From contig SVGA01000005.1 in NCBI GenBank assembly GCA_015056575.1, positions 1-64,000 of the forward strand: 64,000 bases of DNA, in the 5' to 3' direction. The translations under genes and the position numbers were made by a program. Within the stretch, counting starts at the first letter, position 1; the number at the start of each line of letters is the position of its first letter. The DNA comes from Butyrivibrio sp. GTDB lineage: Bacteria > Bacillota > Clostridia > Lachnospirales > Lachnospiraceae. Below are positions 1 through 8,667 of this stretch, piece after piece. The notes beneath the pieces are model-generated. The model had not been told where the DNA came from. It worked only from the letters and a program-made list of their open reading frames with translations, and searched no databases.

Positions 1-72
1 TTCGAACCCTTGTGGCGTTGCCGCCAAACGGTTTTCAAGACCGCCTCGTTATGACCGCTTCGATATCGCTCC
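1..72 (-). tRNA. tRNA-Ser (anticodon UGA), 3' end cut off by the window
   Basis: Read on the minus strand, the sequence starts with acceptor arm GGAGCGA at 72, then U8, a D-arm, and an anticodon stem-loop GGT-CTTGAAA-ACC with UGA at 35-37. A long variable arm (GGCGGCAACGCC) follows, as expected for a class II tRNA, and then the T-loop GGTTCGAA. The 3' half of the T-arm, the acceptor strand and CCA lie outside the window. The long variable arm together with UGA identifies serine. Confidence 0.93.
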
Positions 73-149
73 GAGTCATCTGAAACTGTATCTCAGATCA
101 TATATCGCTCTGCTGAAGTGCTTGCCGCATCTCGCGCAGCGCAAAATCT

Positions 150-178
150 ATACTATCAAAGTGGGGGCTAAGTGTCAA
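150..178 (-). promoter_or_regulatory. Promoter of tRNA-Ser
   Basis: On the minus strand, TTGACA (173-178) is separated by 17 bp from TAGTAT (150-155). Transcription should begin near 143, giving a leader of about 70 nt before the tRNA. The near-consensus boxes suit a highly expressed stable RNA. Confidence 0.8.
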
Positions 179-210
179 GCATGTTTTTCAACTTTTTTTG
201 TAAATTTTTA

Positions 211-1281
211 TTACGTGGCCAAATTTTTGTAAATCCGTACTAATGACACTACTGACTTTTCTATAGAAAACTGCTCCAGCACTCGCTTTCTGGCATTTTT
301 AGCAAGCTCTTTTCCGGAGGGCTTATCTTCCATAGCTTTTTTGATGGCATCCTTAAGTGCATTCGCATTCTTGGGTTCCACCAGGTATCCCTCCCTGCCA
401 TCGTCGATGATCTCAGGTATTCCGCCGACTTTTGTTGACACAACCACGCACCCGTGAAGCATGGCCTCCAGCACGGATACTGGAAGTCCCTCATAATAGG
501 AAGGCAGCACATAAACGCCGCATTCCCGAAGATACCTGTCCTTCTCTTTTCCCGTGATCCAGCCCAGATATTCCGCAAAAGAACTTTCTTCTATTATTCT
601 TTTGTAGCGTTCCTCTTCATAAATGCCGCCCAAATACAGTTTGATCCGGGGATTTGTATCATGAAGCTCAGACACTGCTTTGATCAGCTCGTCAATTCCT
701 TTATCGCTGCAGATCCTGCCCAGGAACAGGAGCTTGTTAAGATCCTTCTTTTCAAAGGTCACATCAATATTATCGGCCTCATACCCTGCAGTCTTAACAC
801 CGTTTGGAAAAACAATTATCTTGTCATCCCTTGTCAGTTTTCCAAAGTAATCCTTCCATGAGGAGGTCAGCACCAGCATAACATCCGCCATATCCAGGAT
901 CCTCCTGAAGTACCTGCGCCTTTTGTCGCTTATCAGGTTCTCGTAATAGTTCTTGAAGTCCCCTCCGTGCTGATGCAGAACTACCTTCTTGCCGTGCCTT
1001 TTAGCGCATCTTATGAAATAGGACTTTCTCATAAAACTGCGGTCTGAAGCGGCATTCACATGCACCACATCAAAAGAAGAGACCAAAGACGCGAACTCAA
1101 GATAGGCGCCTATTGCAATCAGCAGCTTTTTGGCCTTGTTGCCCTCTTTCATTGTCCCAATATACTTAAGGTCGACCTCGTTTCCGAGGCCGGCCTCATA
1201 ATAGCTGTTTACCATTGCTGAAATTCCGCCGTGTACGGACCTGTCCGGTCCCACCATCAGCACTTTTATCTTATCTCCCAT
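211..1281 (-). CDS. Glycosyltransferase family 4 (GT-B) protein
   Basis: A 356-residue glycosyltransferase that probably moves a sugar from a nucleotide donor to a cell-surface glycan or exopolysaccharide in the cytoplasm. The N-terminal Rossmann domain opens with KVLMVGPD and a GGIS loop. The C-terminal donor domain shows LLFLGRICSDKGID and an EGLPVSVLE (E-x7-E) motif followed by VGGIPEII, which are hallmarks of GT4 enzymes. I place the start at the ATG at 1281, after a GGAGA site; the longer reading from 1344 would overlap ispD. It is the last gene of the t6A/ispD run. Donor and acceptor cannot be told from sequence. Confidence 0.85.
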   Translation of the reverse strand: MGDKIKVLMVGPDRSVHGGISAMVNSYYEAGLGNEVDLKYIGTMKEGNKAKKLLIAIGAYLEFASLVSSFDVVHVNAASDRSFMRKSYFIRCAKRHGKKVVLHQHGGDFKNYYENLISDKRRRYFRRILDMADVMLVLTSSWKDYFGKLTRDDKIIVFPNGVKTAGYEADNIDVTFEKKDLNKLLFLGRICSDKGIDELIKAVSELHDTNPRIKLYLGGIYEEERYKRIIEESSFAEYLGWITGKEKDRYLRECGVYVLPSYYEGLPVSVLEAMLHGCVVVSTKVGGIPEIIDDGREGYLVEPKNANALKDAIKKAMEDKPSGKELAKNARKRVLEQFSIEKSVVSLVRIYKNLAT

Positions 1282-1303
1282 GGAAAAAGAGCTGTCTCCT
1301 TGA

Positions 1304-2017
1304 TTATCTCTTTCTTCTGTCCAGAATAGCCTGTGCCACCGCAATATCCTCGGGGGTGGTTATCTTGATGTTGTCGTAAGAGCCCTCTACCAGCTTAACC
1401 CTGATATCGGTGTAATACTCAACCACCATGGCATCGTCGGTGATATTGATGCCCTTAGCCATAATATCCCCTTCTTCCCGGTCAAGCCTCTTATAGAGAT
1501 CCAGTATCATACCATAGGAAAAGACCTGTGGAGTCTGAACCACCCAAACCTTGTCCCTGTCAGGTGTCTTTTCAGCAAAGCCCTTATCATCGGCAATCTT
1601 AACGGTATCCTTGGCCGGCATTCCAACCACGCAGGCCTTATGCGTTTTCACCGCATCAAGAGCCCTCATGATGATGTCCTTGTCTATGAAAGGTCTTGCT
1701 CCGTCATGAATAAAGGCGTAGTCACAGTCAGCAGCTGCTGCCATAAGTCCCAGGCGTACGCTGTGATATCTGGTCATCCCGCCCTCAACAACAGCTGTAA
1801 CCTTGTCAAAACCATACTTCTCCACGATCTCTTTTTTTACAAAATCCACGTCACCCCTTGAGACCACCACGACTATATCGTCTGCAATGCTCTCCTCGAA
1901 GGCCTTAATGGAATAGTAAATAAGCGGCTTCCCGCCCAGATCAAGGTACTGTTTCTTAACATCGGATTTCATCCTGCTGCCGTTTCCTGCAGCCAGTACA
2001 ACAGCTACTGTTTTCAT
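1304..2017 (-). CDS. ispD: 2-C-methyl-D-erythritol 4-phosphate cytidylyltransferase
   Basis: IspD joins CTP and MEP to make CDP-ME in the non-mevalonate isoprenoid pathway. The 237-residue protein has the nucleotide-binding start VVLAAGNGSRM followed by a lysine-rich KKQYLDLGGKPL, then HDGARPFI and KDTVKIADD, all in family order. The start ATG at 2017 follows AGGAGGCG with ideal spacing. A longer reading to 2095 has no such site and would run into tsaD. Related pentitol-phosphate cytidylyltransferases (TarI) share this fold, so a teichoic-acid role next to a glycosyltransferase is a lesser alternative. Confidence 0.87.
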   Translation of the reverse strand: MKTVAVVLAAGNGSRMKSDVKKQYLDLGGKPLIYYSIKAFEESIADDIVVVVSRGDVDFVKKEIVEKYGFDKVTAVVEGGMTRYHSVRLGLMAAAADCDYAFIHDGARPFIDKDIIMRALDAVKTHKACVVGMPAKDTVKIADDKGFAEKTPDRDKVWVVQTPQVFSYGMILDLYKRLDREEGDIMAKGINITDDAMVVEYYTDIRVKLVEGSYDNIKITTPEDIAVAQAILDRRKR

Positions 2018-2033
2018 ACTCGCCTCCTGAAAT

Positions 2034-3167
2034 TTATGAATTCCTTCCGTGGTATCTTCGTTCCCTGTCGCCCAGAGGAAGGTTTGGAACAGCATTCATG
2101 TCAAGGCCGAAACGCACGCCCTTCATATATTCATAGTAGGCTGCAGCACCGATCATTGCAGCATTATCCGTGCAAAGAACCGGTGAAGGCCTGTAGTATC
2201 TGATATTGTTGGCCGCACACTCTTTTTCCATGAGAGCACGAAGGCCTGAATTGGAGGCAACACCTCCGGCGATGGCCAGCTTGTCATAGCCAAATTCTTT
2301 GCAGGCCTTTATGGCATGACCCACCAGAACTTCCGTGACCGCTTTCTGGAAAGATGCGGCAACATCCGCCTGGTCGAGCTCCTGCCCCTGCATTTTGGCC
2401 TGGTTGATGAGATTGAGCACCGCAGACTTAAGCCCTGAAAAAGAGAAATCATATTCCGCCCCTGGAATTTTTGCCTGGGGGAAAGTAAAGGCGTTTGGAT
2501 TGCCGTTTTTAGCGGCAGCATCCATTTTGGGGCCTCCCGGATATCCAAGGCCGATTGCCCTTGCCACCTTGTCGAAGGCCTCTCCGGCCGCATCATCTCT
2601 GGTCTGGCCGATGATCTCGTACTCACCGTAGTCCTTCACCACCACAAGATGAGAGTGTCCTCCGGATACCACAAGGCATACAAAGGGGGGCTCAAGATCC
2701 TTGTTCTCTATGAAATTGGCGCTGATATGACCTTCAATATGGTGAACACCTATAAGTGGCTTATTCTTGGCAAAAGAAATAGCTTTGGCCTCCGATACGC
2801 CGACTAAAAGCGCGCCAACAAGGCCGGGGCCATAGGTAACGGCCACAGCGTCGATATCATCAAGGGTAATCTTCGCTTCATCGAGCGCCGCCCTGATACA
2901 GCCATTCATCTTTTCCACATGTTTTCTGGATGCGATCTCGGGAACAACGCCTCCGTATATGGTATGGAGTGCTATCTGAGAGGAAATGATGTTGGAAAGA
3001 ACCTCCCGGCCGTTCCTGACAACTGCTGCCGCAGTCTCATCGCAGGAGCTCTCTATGGCAAGGATCGTAACATCATCCCTGCTGTTTTCCTTGGGCGCAT
3101 CCTCTGCAGCTTCCTTTATTGACATGAAGATCACGCCATCTTCTTCTACATTTTTATCAATCTGCAT
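2034..3167 (-). CDS. tsaD: tRNA N6-adenosine threonylcarbamoyltransferase TsaD
   Basis: TsaD transfers the threonylcarbamoyl group to A37 of ANN-decoding tRNAs, working with TsaB and TsaE, both encoded upstream in the same run. The 377-residue protein has the ASKHA-fold signatures [13 protein letters not shown], the metal-binding [19 protein letters not shown] and the C-terminal [11 protein letters not shown] and CTDNAAMIG. An AAGGAT site precedes the ATG at 3167; a second ATG at 3125 is possible, since the extra N-terminal residues before [12 protein letters not shown] are not conserved in the family. Confidence 0.96.
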   Translation of the reverse strand: MQIDKNVEEDGVIFMSIKEAAEDAPKENSRDDVTILAIESSCDETAAAVVRNGREVLSNIISSQIALHTIYGGVVPEIASRKHVEKMNGCIRAALDEAKITLDDIDAVAVTYGPGLVGALLVGVSEAKAISFAKNKPLIGVHHIEGHISANFIENKDLEPPFVCLVVSGGHSHLVVVKDYGEYEIIGQTRDDAAGEAFDKVARAIGLGYPGGPKMDAAAKNGNPNAFTFPQAKIPGAEYDFSFSGLKSAVLNLINQAKMQGQELDQADVAASFQKAVTEVLVGHAIKACKEFGYDKLAIAGGVASNSGLRALMEKECAANNIRYYRPSPVLCTDNAAMIGAAAYYEYMKGVRFGLDMNAVPNLPLGDRERRYHGRNS

Positions 3168-3178
3168 ATCGTAAATCC

Positions 3179-4063
3179 TTATCTGCCAAACTCGCGTAAA
3201 GCCTCTGCTTCTTTTTCCCTGTTGTGGCTGTTCTCACTGAGAAAATCAATATCCGATCCAGCGGTCAGCCGGAACATCTCATCTTCCTCAGAGACATCAC
3301 CGGGGTGGAACAAAAGCTCCATGTGCTCTATACCCTTGTCCTTTGCGATCTCCTCGGCGTAGGGCAGGCATGCTTTAACACTGTTGTAGAACATATGCCC
3401 CGAAAGCATTATGCCCATAAAAAGACTCTTCTCAAGCTTTAAGCTTTCCAGCGCCCTTTCGTGCTTTTTGACATTTCTTTTGACCAGAGTATTGATGACC
3501 AGGGCCTTGACAATGTTGATAGGTTTTATGCCTCCTATGAACTCATAGGACTTCCTGTATATGGAAAGTTCTTCCTTTGGGAATCTGATATATGAAACCG
3601 GAATGTCCATGAGTCTTATCTCAGCCATAAGTGCATCAAACACAATTGGAAGCATGTGATAATGCACGTGTCCGTCAATCCTGAAGATGCCATTGTTCAT
3701 ATATGGTGCGCAGGCCTTAAGCTGTGCCCGGATCTCGCGCCTTATCTGTTTGGAGTAGATGACTCTCACAACCGGAATATAGCTTACAAGAAGGAGCTTA
3801 ACAAAACCAATGTTAAAGTTCCCATCCTTATCGATAAGCTTTTTGGCTTTGGAGCCTGTAAGAGGTTGTCCCTCTACGAAGTTAAGGTGTACAGTAACCG
3901 CCATATTCTTTCTGATATCGGAAATGGCATCCATACACTCTTTAAGATACGGGCTGTTGGGCATTATACTAATACCGTTTAGCGCGCCGTTATAATAACA
4001 GTCTATGATATGACGGCTTTGGACAGGAAAAAGTCCGTAGTCGTCTGCATGAAATTCTATCAA
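3179..4063 (-). CDS. YdjC/ChbG-like carbohydrate deacetylase
   Basis: A 294-residue protein of the YdjC/ChbG/HpnK family, metal-dependent enzymes that remove acetyl groups from N-acetylated sugars or lipid-linked sugars. The N-terminal HADDYG supplies the paired aspartates, HLNFVEG and DGHVHYH the metal-binding histidines, and LLFHPGD lies near the C-terminus, as in the family. It sits between tsaD and a small membrane protein with gaps of only a few bases, so it is co-transcribed, but this says little about substrate. With IspD and GT4 downstream, a lipid-linked or envelope glycan is plausible. Confidence 0.8.
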   Translation of the reverse strand: MIEFHADDYGLFPVQSRHIIDCYYNGALNGISIMPNSPYLKECMDAISDIRKNMAVTVHLNFVEGQPLTGSKAKKLIDKDGNFNIGFVKLLLVSYIPVVRVIYSKQIRREIRAQLKACAPYMNNGIFRIDGHVHYHMLPIVFDALMAEIRLMDIPVSYIRFPKEELSIYRKSYEFIGGIKPINIVKALVINTLVKRNVKKHERALESLKLEKSLFMGIMLSGHMFYNSVKACLPYAEEIAKDKGIEHMELLFHPGDVSEEDEMFRLTAGSDIDFLSENSHNREKEAEALREFGR

Positions 4064-4066
4064 TTC

Positions 4067-4651
4067 TTATTCCTCAGCTTTCAGAGTCCATCCCAGGATC
4101 TTCCAATTGCCGGTGGTTTCATCCCGGCGCATTATGAACTCGTAGTAGTTGGCACTTGTGCCGTTGGAGCCATGCCTTAAGGAAAACAGGCACTCAACGG
4201 TGCACATCATCCTGCCGTCGACATTTATCTCTTCAGGCTCTCTTGCCTGGGTCATGACATAATTTGAAATAGAATAGTCCTCTGCTTTCCTGCCTGTAAT
4301 CTCAGACTTTATGCCCGAGGCAAAGTTCAGGTTGTTGGTAAGAAGCTCCTCATCCATGATCCCCATCAGGATATCGATCATCTTGTTCTCCTGTTCCTCG
4401 GAGTATTCCTCCTTGTAAAGGACCTGCATTGTGCGGGCGTAGAGCTCAACAACCTTTCTGGCACTTGCGGGATAATTCCTCTCCAGATTAGTAGTGGTGA
4501 TCTCGTCCACCACCGTAAGATCGTAGGTCTCCTCGGTGGGAGTCCTGTGGTTTCTGGTAAACAAAAGATACAGCCCCAACACAATAATGGCGCCAAGCAC
4601 TACCAGAATAATTGATTTGATGATTGCCGAACCGGTACCGCCTTTTTCCAT
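4067..4651 (-). CDS. Small membrane-anchored protein of unknown function
   Basis: A 194-residue protein with a short cytoplasmic start, one transmembrane helix at about residues 12-30 (IILVVLGAIIVLGLYLLF), and an exposed soluble domain. The domain has a helical region rich in Glu and Met (roughly 60-110) and ends in an aromatic beta-rich part (YYEFIMRRDETTGNWKILGW) resembling small extracytoplasmic nutrient-binding or NTF2-like folds. I do not recognise a named family with certainty. It lies between rnz and the YdjC-like gene with short gaps, so it is in the t6A operon. Confidence 0.65.
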   Translation of the reverse strand: MEKGGTGSAIIKSIILVVLGAIIVLGLYLLFTRNHRTPTEETYDLTVVDEITTTNLERNYPASARKVVELYARTMQVLYKEEYSEEQENKMIDILMGIMDEELLTNNLNFASGIKSEITGRKAEDYSISNYVMTQAREPEEINVDGRMMCTVECLFSLRHGSNGTSANYYEFIMRRDETTGNWKILGWTLKAEE

Positions 4652-4678
4652 ATCCCCTCTTTCCGCGCGTCTTTGCGC

Positions 4679-5605
4679 TTACTTCTCATCGGTAAATTTT
4701 AGTTCCACATTTCGGCCATCCTTGGCCGAAATGGTATTTGCAAATATCTTTCTGGTCTCAGGAAGAAACTCCACAGGATTGACCAGTGACGGGCTGTAGT
4801 GGGTAAGCCACAATTCCTGTACCTGCGCATCCCTCGCCATCCTTGCGGCCTCGTAAAAGGTCATATGCTTATTCTCTCTTGCCTTGGCAATCTTGTCTTC
4901 CTCGCCGTACATACCTTCACAGATAAAAAGATCAGAATCCTTGGCATTTCTTACGATACTGTCTGTAGGTCTCGAATCGGTAACGTAAGTCAGCTTTATA
5001 CCCTTTCGTTCCTCTCCCAGCACCATATCCGGTGTAAGAGTTCTTCCGCCCTCATCCACCACGGTCTCGCCCCTTTGTAAGATCCCCCAGTAATTTCTGT
5101 CAATGCCCGCTGCTGTTGCAGCCTCCACATTGAACTTTCCCTGGCGCCTCAATGACATCGTATAGCCGTAGCAGGTTACATTGTGATTGACCCTGAATGC
5201 TGTGATGGTAAAGTCAGGCATTCCTTCCACGGTAAAAGACTCTTCGTCTTCCTTAAGTTCCTTGAAGCGGATTTCAAAGGGCAGCTCCGGAGCGATGACT
5301 CTTAAGCTGTTCACCACTTTCTCAAGGCCCCTGGGTCCCACCATCAAGAGCGGCTCTGTTCTCTCCGCATTGCCCATGGTGAGCAGCATTCCCGGCAGTC
5401 CGCTGATGTGATCCGCATGGTAATGGGTAAAACACATCACATCGATGGGCTTGGCGCTGTGCCCCCGCCTTTTCATGGCGATCTGAGTAGCTTCGCCGCA
5501 GTCGATGAGCACGCACTTTCCGTTATATCTCACCAGAAGTGAGGTGAGATACCTGTTTGGAAGCGGCATCATTCCGCCGGTTCCAAGTAAACAAACATCT
5601 ATCAT
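4679..5605 (-). CDS. rnz: Ribonuclease Z (tRNA 3' endonuclease)
   Basis: A metallo-beta-lactamase-fold nuclease that cuts tRNA precursors just after the discriminator base so that CCA can be added. The 308-residue length fits the short bacterial form. It has MIDVCLLGTGGMMPLP at the start, DCGEATQ, the zinc motif HYHADHISGLPG, NHNVTCYGY, a TDSR motif carrying the bridging aspartate, and a late H in MTFYEAARMARD followed by LTHYSP. The start at 5605 lies just downstream of the tsaB-rimI stop, so the genes are likely translated from one message. Confidence 0.93.
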   Translation of the reverse strand: MIDVCLLGTGGMMPLPNRYLTSLLVRYNGKCVLIDCGEATQIAMKRRGHSAKPIDVMCFTHYHADHISGLPGMLLTMGNAERTEPLLMVGPRGLEKVVNSLRVIAPELPFEIRFKELKEDEESFTVEGMPDFTITAFRVNHNVTCYGYTMSLRRQGKFNVEAATAAGIDRNYWGILQRGETVVDEGGRTLTPDMVLGEERKGIKLTYVTDSRPTDSIVRNAKDSDLFICEGMYGEEDKIAKARENKHMTFYEAARMARDAQVQELWLTHYSPSLVNPVEFLPETRKIFANTISAKDGRNVELKFTDEK

Positions 5606-5608
5606 AGA

Positions 5609-6844
5609 TCAATTCCTTTTCCAGTATATTACGGCATCGTCCTTGGGATCATCGTAGAACCCGGGTCTTATGCCTTCATTCTTAAATCCAAGCTTCTCGT
5701 AAAGACCTATTGCAGGTGCATTGGAAGCACGGACTTCAAGAGTGTAATTCTCTATGCCTATACCGCGTCCTCTCTCAAGGAGCTGCTTCACCATCTTGTA
5801 GGCTGTACCGTTTCTTCGGACATCTCCCGAAACTGACACGTTGGTGACTTCTCCGTCTCCGGACACGTTCCTTACTCCGCAAAGCCCTACGATCCTGCCG
5901 GCCATCTCCGATACCAGGTAGATGGTATCATCCCTTGTCATTGCCTCAAGAAGCTGTCCTGCTGTCCACGCCTCTTTTCCCAGATTAGTCTTCTCAAGCT
6001 TTGCCGCATCTTCTATGTCCTCGGCTGTCATCTCCCTGATCCTGACCATACCGGGAGTACTGTGAACCTCCATTCTGCGTCTTCCCTTCTCTTTGGCAGT
6101 CTGCTCCTGTCTGCCGCTCTTCTCATTGGCTTCTCTCTCAGCCTGGGAAAGACGAAGATATTCCGGTGCAAACTCATCTGCGCTGACGGTCAAGCCATCT
6201 CTGACATAAACCTTCGCCAGTGCCAAAAGAGCTGCCGCGCTCTGCCTGCTCTGATGAAGAGGCGCAATGGAATAGGGCACCTCAAGTTCCTTCTCAAGTA
6301 TGTCATGATACACGGGAACCCCGTCCCCAAGGAGGATGGCGGGTTTACCGATGCTATTGAGTTTTTCGATTATTTCGGTTACGGAAACGGCGCATTGGCC
6401 GCAGATCGTCTGCATGTCAAAGCTGCGTTCCATATTCTTCTCTTCACTCACCACGGGAACGAAGGTGTAAATCCCCGTATAGACCTGATTCCTTCTGGCA
6501 TCCATCATAGGGCAGATGATCTTCTCGTTGCCATAGAGGTTATAGGCCAGCCCGTCCAGCGTTGGGATGGGAATTATGGGCTTATCAAGAGCCAGAGCCA
6601 GTCCCTTTGCCGTTGCACTTCCTATCCTTAAGCCCGTAAAAGAGCCTGGACCTTTAGCCACAGCTATGGCATCAATGGTGGAAAGGTCCAGATTGACCTT
6701 CCTCTTGATGTCATCCATCATGGGCATCAGTATCTCTGAATGTGTGGTTTTGTATTGAATTGAGAACTGTGCAAGGAGCATATCGCCGTCGGAAACAGCA
6801 ACGGTCCCCACAAGTCCTGAAGTATCTATCGCTAATATTCTCAT
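5609..6844 (-). CDS. tsaB-rimI: TsaB-RimI fusion: t6A complex subunit and ribosomal-protein alanine acetyltransferase
   Basis: Residues 1 to about 235 are TsaB (YeaZ): MRILAIDTSG, a KGPGSFTGLRIG motif and the dimerising ASKHA half. A charged linker follows. Residues about 265-411 are a GNAT acetyltransferase of the RimI type, with GEVTNVSVSGDVRRNGTA (acetyl-CoA loop) and the ALGLYEKLGF-like NAPAIGLYEKLGF. TsaB scaffolds TsaD in t6A synthesis; RimI acetylates the N-terminus of ribosomal protein S18. Fusions of the two are known in clostridia. The gene overlaps nothing, with tsaE 9 bp upstream and rnz 3 bp downstream. Confidence 0.93.
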   Translation of the reverse strand: MRILAIDTSGLVGTVAVSDGDMLLAQFSIQYKTTHSEILMPMMDDIKRKVNLDLSTIDAIAVAKGPGSFTGLRIGSATAKGLALALDKPIIPIPTLDGLAYNLYGNEKIICPMMDARRNQVYTGIYTFVPVVSEEKNMERSFDMQTICGQCAVSVTEIIEKLNSIGKPAILLGDGVPVYHDILEKELEVPYSIAPLHQSRQSAAALLALAKVYVRDGLTVSADEFAPEYLRLSQAEREANEKSGRQEQTAKEKGRRRMEVHSTPGMVRIREMTAEDIEDAAKLEKTNLGKEAWTAGQLLEAMTRDDTIYLVSEMAGRIVGLCGVRNVSGDGEVTNVSVSGDVRRNGTAYKMVKQLLERGRGIGIENYTLEVRASNAPAIGLYEKLGFKNEGIRPGFYDDPKDDAVIYWKRN

Positions 6845-6853
6845 ATGATTGCC

Positions 6854-7291
6854 TTATCGTTTCGTCATGGTTATAAGTCTGTAGTCGAAGCCCTTTTCAA
6901 GGTTTTTCTCTATCACTATCTGCGTATAATGCTCGGGAAGAAGCTCCTCTATGAGATTGGCCCACTCCACAAAGCAGACTCCGTCTCCGTAGAAATAGTC
7001 CTCATATCCTATCTCATCCATTTCGCTCACATCGCCGATCCTGTAAACATCGAAATGGTAGAAGGGAATCCGTCCCCCATCATATACCTGTAATATAGTG
7101 AAGGTCGGACTGCTTACCGGTCCTTTTATGCCAAGGCCCTCAGCAACGCCCTGGGTCAGAACAGTCTTGCCCACTCCCAGGTCTCCGATGAGTGTGTAGA
7201 CCATACCCGGTACGGCGCTTTCGCCTATTCTTTTTCCTAGCTCAAAGGTTTCCTGTGGGCTGTTAGTCTCATGCCTGGTGACAATCTCCAT
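6854..7291 (-). CDS. tsaE: tRNA threonylcarbamoyladenosine biosynthesis ATPase TsaE
   Basis: TsaE is the small P-loop ATPase that resets the TsaB-TsaD complex during t6A synthesis. The 145-residue protein has GDLGVGKTVLTQG (Walker A), SSPTFTILQVY, FYHFDVYRIGD and VCFVEWANLIEELLP, all characteristic. I chose the ATG at 7291 because GGAG lies 8 nt upstream; the ATG at 7309 lacks a site and adds six unconserved residues. It is the first gene of the minus-strand operon that runs to 211. Confidence 0.95.
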   Translation of the reverse strand: MEIVTRHETNSPQETFELGKRIGESAVPGMVYTLIGDLGVGKTVLTQGVAEGLGIKGPVSSPTFTILQVYDGGRIPFYHFDVYRIGDVSEMDEIGYEDYFYGDGVCFVEWANLIEELLPEHYTQIVIEKNLEKGFDYRLITMTKR

Positions 7292-7394
7292 AGTTATATC
7301 TCCATTCACTCATTCTTATCCGAATATATATTACCACATAATAGCCGACTGCTAAAATAACGAATTTGCGGGGCAGTTTTCCGATAAACAAAAA

Positions 7395-7434
7395 CAACAG
7401 CCATAACGGAAGGAATGTACCGAAACGGCTGTTG
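7395..7434. terminator. Bidirectional intrinsic terminator after ribU
   Basis: Perfect 8-bp arms CAACAGCC (7395-7402) and GGCTGTTG (7427-7434) enclose a smaller CGG/CCG hairpin. T-rich tails lie on both sides: CTTTTTCTT on the plus strand and a TTTTTGTTT tail on the minus strand. It should end ribU transcription before the tsaE operon begins. Confidence 0.8.
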
Positions 7435-7483
7435 CTTTTTCTTAATATAATCTACGCTTTTTAAAGGTTAAGGAAATGCCTGC

Positions 7484-8275
7484 TTATGCATCAGCTTCCT
7501 GAGCGGCTGCTTTCTTACGGATCCCGCGGAAGCCGTCGGCCTTGAGGATAGGGCTGAGCTGCTTATATACCAGGAAGGTAATGGCGCTGTCGGCCACACC
7601 CTTAACAAGGTTGAAGGGTGCCACGCAAAGTGCACAGAAGGTGAACAGGTTTGTTACTGCGGGGTTGATGGCAGTTCCCGCTGCGATAAAAGAATCTACT
7701 CCGCTGCCGAAAAGAACCGCGTATGCCGGAAGCAGGAAGAACGCATTGAGAGTAGCACCCACGAATGCGATGCACAGGGTACCTACAAGGCAGCTGATAA
7801 GTGCTGTGTTTCTTGTCTTCTTAAATCTGTAGATCACAGTTGCCGGAACAACGAAGGCTGCACCTACTACAAAGTTGGCGATCTCACCCACGAAACCTGT
7901 TGTTGTACCCTGGATGACGATGTTAAGAAGCACCTTGATAAACTCGATCATAACGCCTACAAGAGGGCCTGCTGCGAAACCGCCGATAAGAGCAGGGATA
8001 TCGCTGAAGTCAAACTTGTAGAATGCAGGTGCGAAAGGAAGCGGGAACTCAAAGAGCATAAGCACGAAGGATATTGCTGAAAATACTCCGATGATGCTTA
8101 TCTTGCGGATGCTGAAAACCTCTTCCGGTCTTGCTCCGGCTTCGACCTCGCGCTTTCTTGCCTTCTTCTCCGCAAAGCCTGTGATCGCAAAAGCGACGGC
8201 AATGAGGAGCACCAGTGCAATAAAGTGCCCTGCGTTGTTGGAAATTACCTGGATCAGTGACTGTTTCTCGTTCAT
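7484..8275 (-). CDS. ribU: Riboflavin ECF transporter S component RibU
   Basis: The substrate-capture subunit of an energy-coupling-factor transporter, binding riboflavin at the outer face of the membrane. The 263-residue protein has an extra N-terminal helix, then about six hydrophobic helices with ISIIGVFSAISFVLMLFEFP, YKFDFSDIPALIGGFAAGP and FVGEIANFVVG, the usual RibU-like pattern. The FMN riboswitch immediately upstream confirms the flavin assignment. The start ATG at 8275 follows AAGAAGGAG; the upstream ATG at 8296 would place the ribosome site inside the gene. The ECF energising module is not in this window. Confidence 0.92.
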   Translation of the reverse strand: MNEKQSLIQVISNNAGHFIALVLLIAVAFAITGFAEKKARKREVEAGARPEEVFSIRKISIIGVFSAISFVLMLFEFPLPFAPAFYKFDFSDIPALIGGFAAGPLVGVMIEFIKVLLNIVIQGTTTGFVGEIANFVVGAAFVVPATVIYRFKKTRNTALISCLVGTLCIAFVGATLNAFFLLPAYAVLFGSGVDSFIAAGTAINPAVTNLFTFCALCVAPFNLVKGVADSAITFLVYKQLSPILKADGFRGIRKKAAAQEADA

Positions 8276-8432
8276 GTTTTTCTCCTTCTTTCTCATCGGG
8301 TTATTTTATTTTGATTATGAAGGAGAGATTAAGTGGGAAATCCTTGGAAGTCATCACCGCCTATGTAAAAGAGCCTTCATAAATCGGAAATGACATGTTC
8401 GCATGCTGCAAGAGAACCTTGGCAGATGCTCT

Positions 8433-8546
8433 TCACTTCTTCTCTCATCCAGACTTTACTGTCGGTTTTGGAATTGCACCAAATCAGCCACATATGTGGG
8501 TCGCGGACTGTACCGCCGGTTGGGAATCTCACCCTGCCCCGAAGAA
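8433..8546 (-). promoter_or_regulatory. FMN riboswitch (RFN element) controlling ribU
   Basis: On the minus strand the leader carries the conserved RFN blocks in order: GGGGCAGGGTGAGATTCCC, ACCGGCGGTA, AGTCCGCGA, GATTTGGTG, ATTCCAAAACCGACAGT and AAGTCTGGATGAGAGAAG. The flanking CTTC/GAAG closes P1. When FMN is plentiful it should repress ribU. I see no clear U-rich terminator between it and the start codon. A TATGAAGG/CCTTCATA pair near the ribosome binding site suggests control of translation, but this is inference. Confidence 0.96.
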
Positions 8547-8563
8547 TTAAATTTTATACAATC

Positions 8564-8592
8564 ATATTATTACCGGTATCAATGTATGTCAA
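8564..8592 (-). promoter_or_regulatory. Promoter of ribU and its riboswitch leader
   Basis: Minus-strand TTGACA (8587-8592) is 17 bp from TAATAT (8564-8569), placing the transcript start just before the FMN riboswitch. It is back to back with the promoter at 8601-8629. Confidence 0.75.
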
Positions 8593-8600
8593 GCACAAGT

Positions 8601-8629
8601 TTGACAACACTATTTAACGAAATTATAAT
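8601..8629 (+). promoter_or_regulatory. Consensus sigma-70/sigma-A promoter of the HD-GYP gene
   Basis: TTGACA (8601-8606) and TATAAT (8624-8629) are both perfect and separated by the ideal 17 bp. Transcription should start near 8636, giving a leader of about 30 nt before the ATG at 8668. The whole stretch 8276-8667 is otherwise taken up by the divergent ribU leader. Confidence 0.85.
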
Positions 8630-8667
8630 TAATAAAAGCGCGCTATTCCCGATTTTATGAGGGTTTT

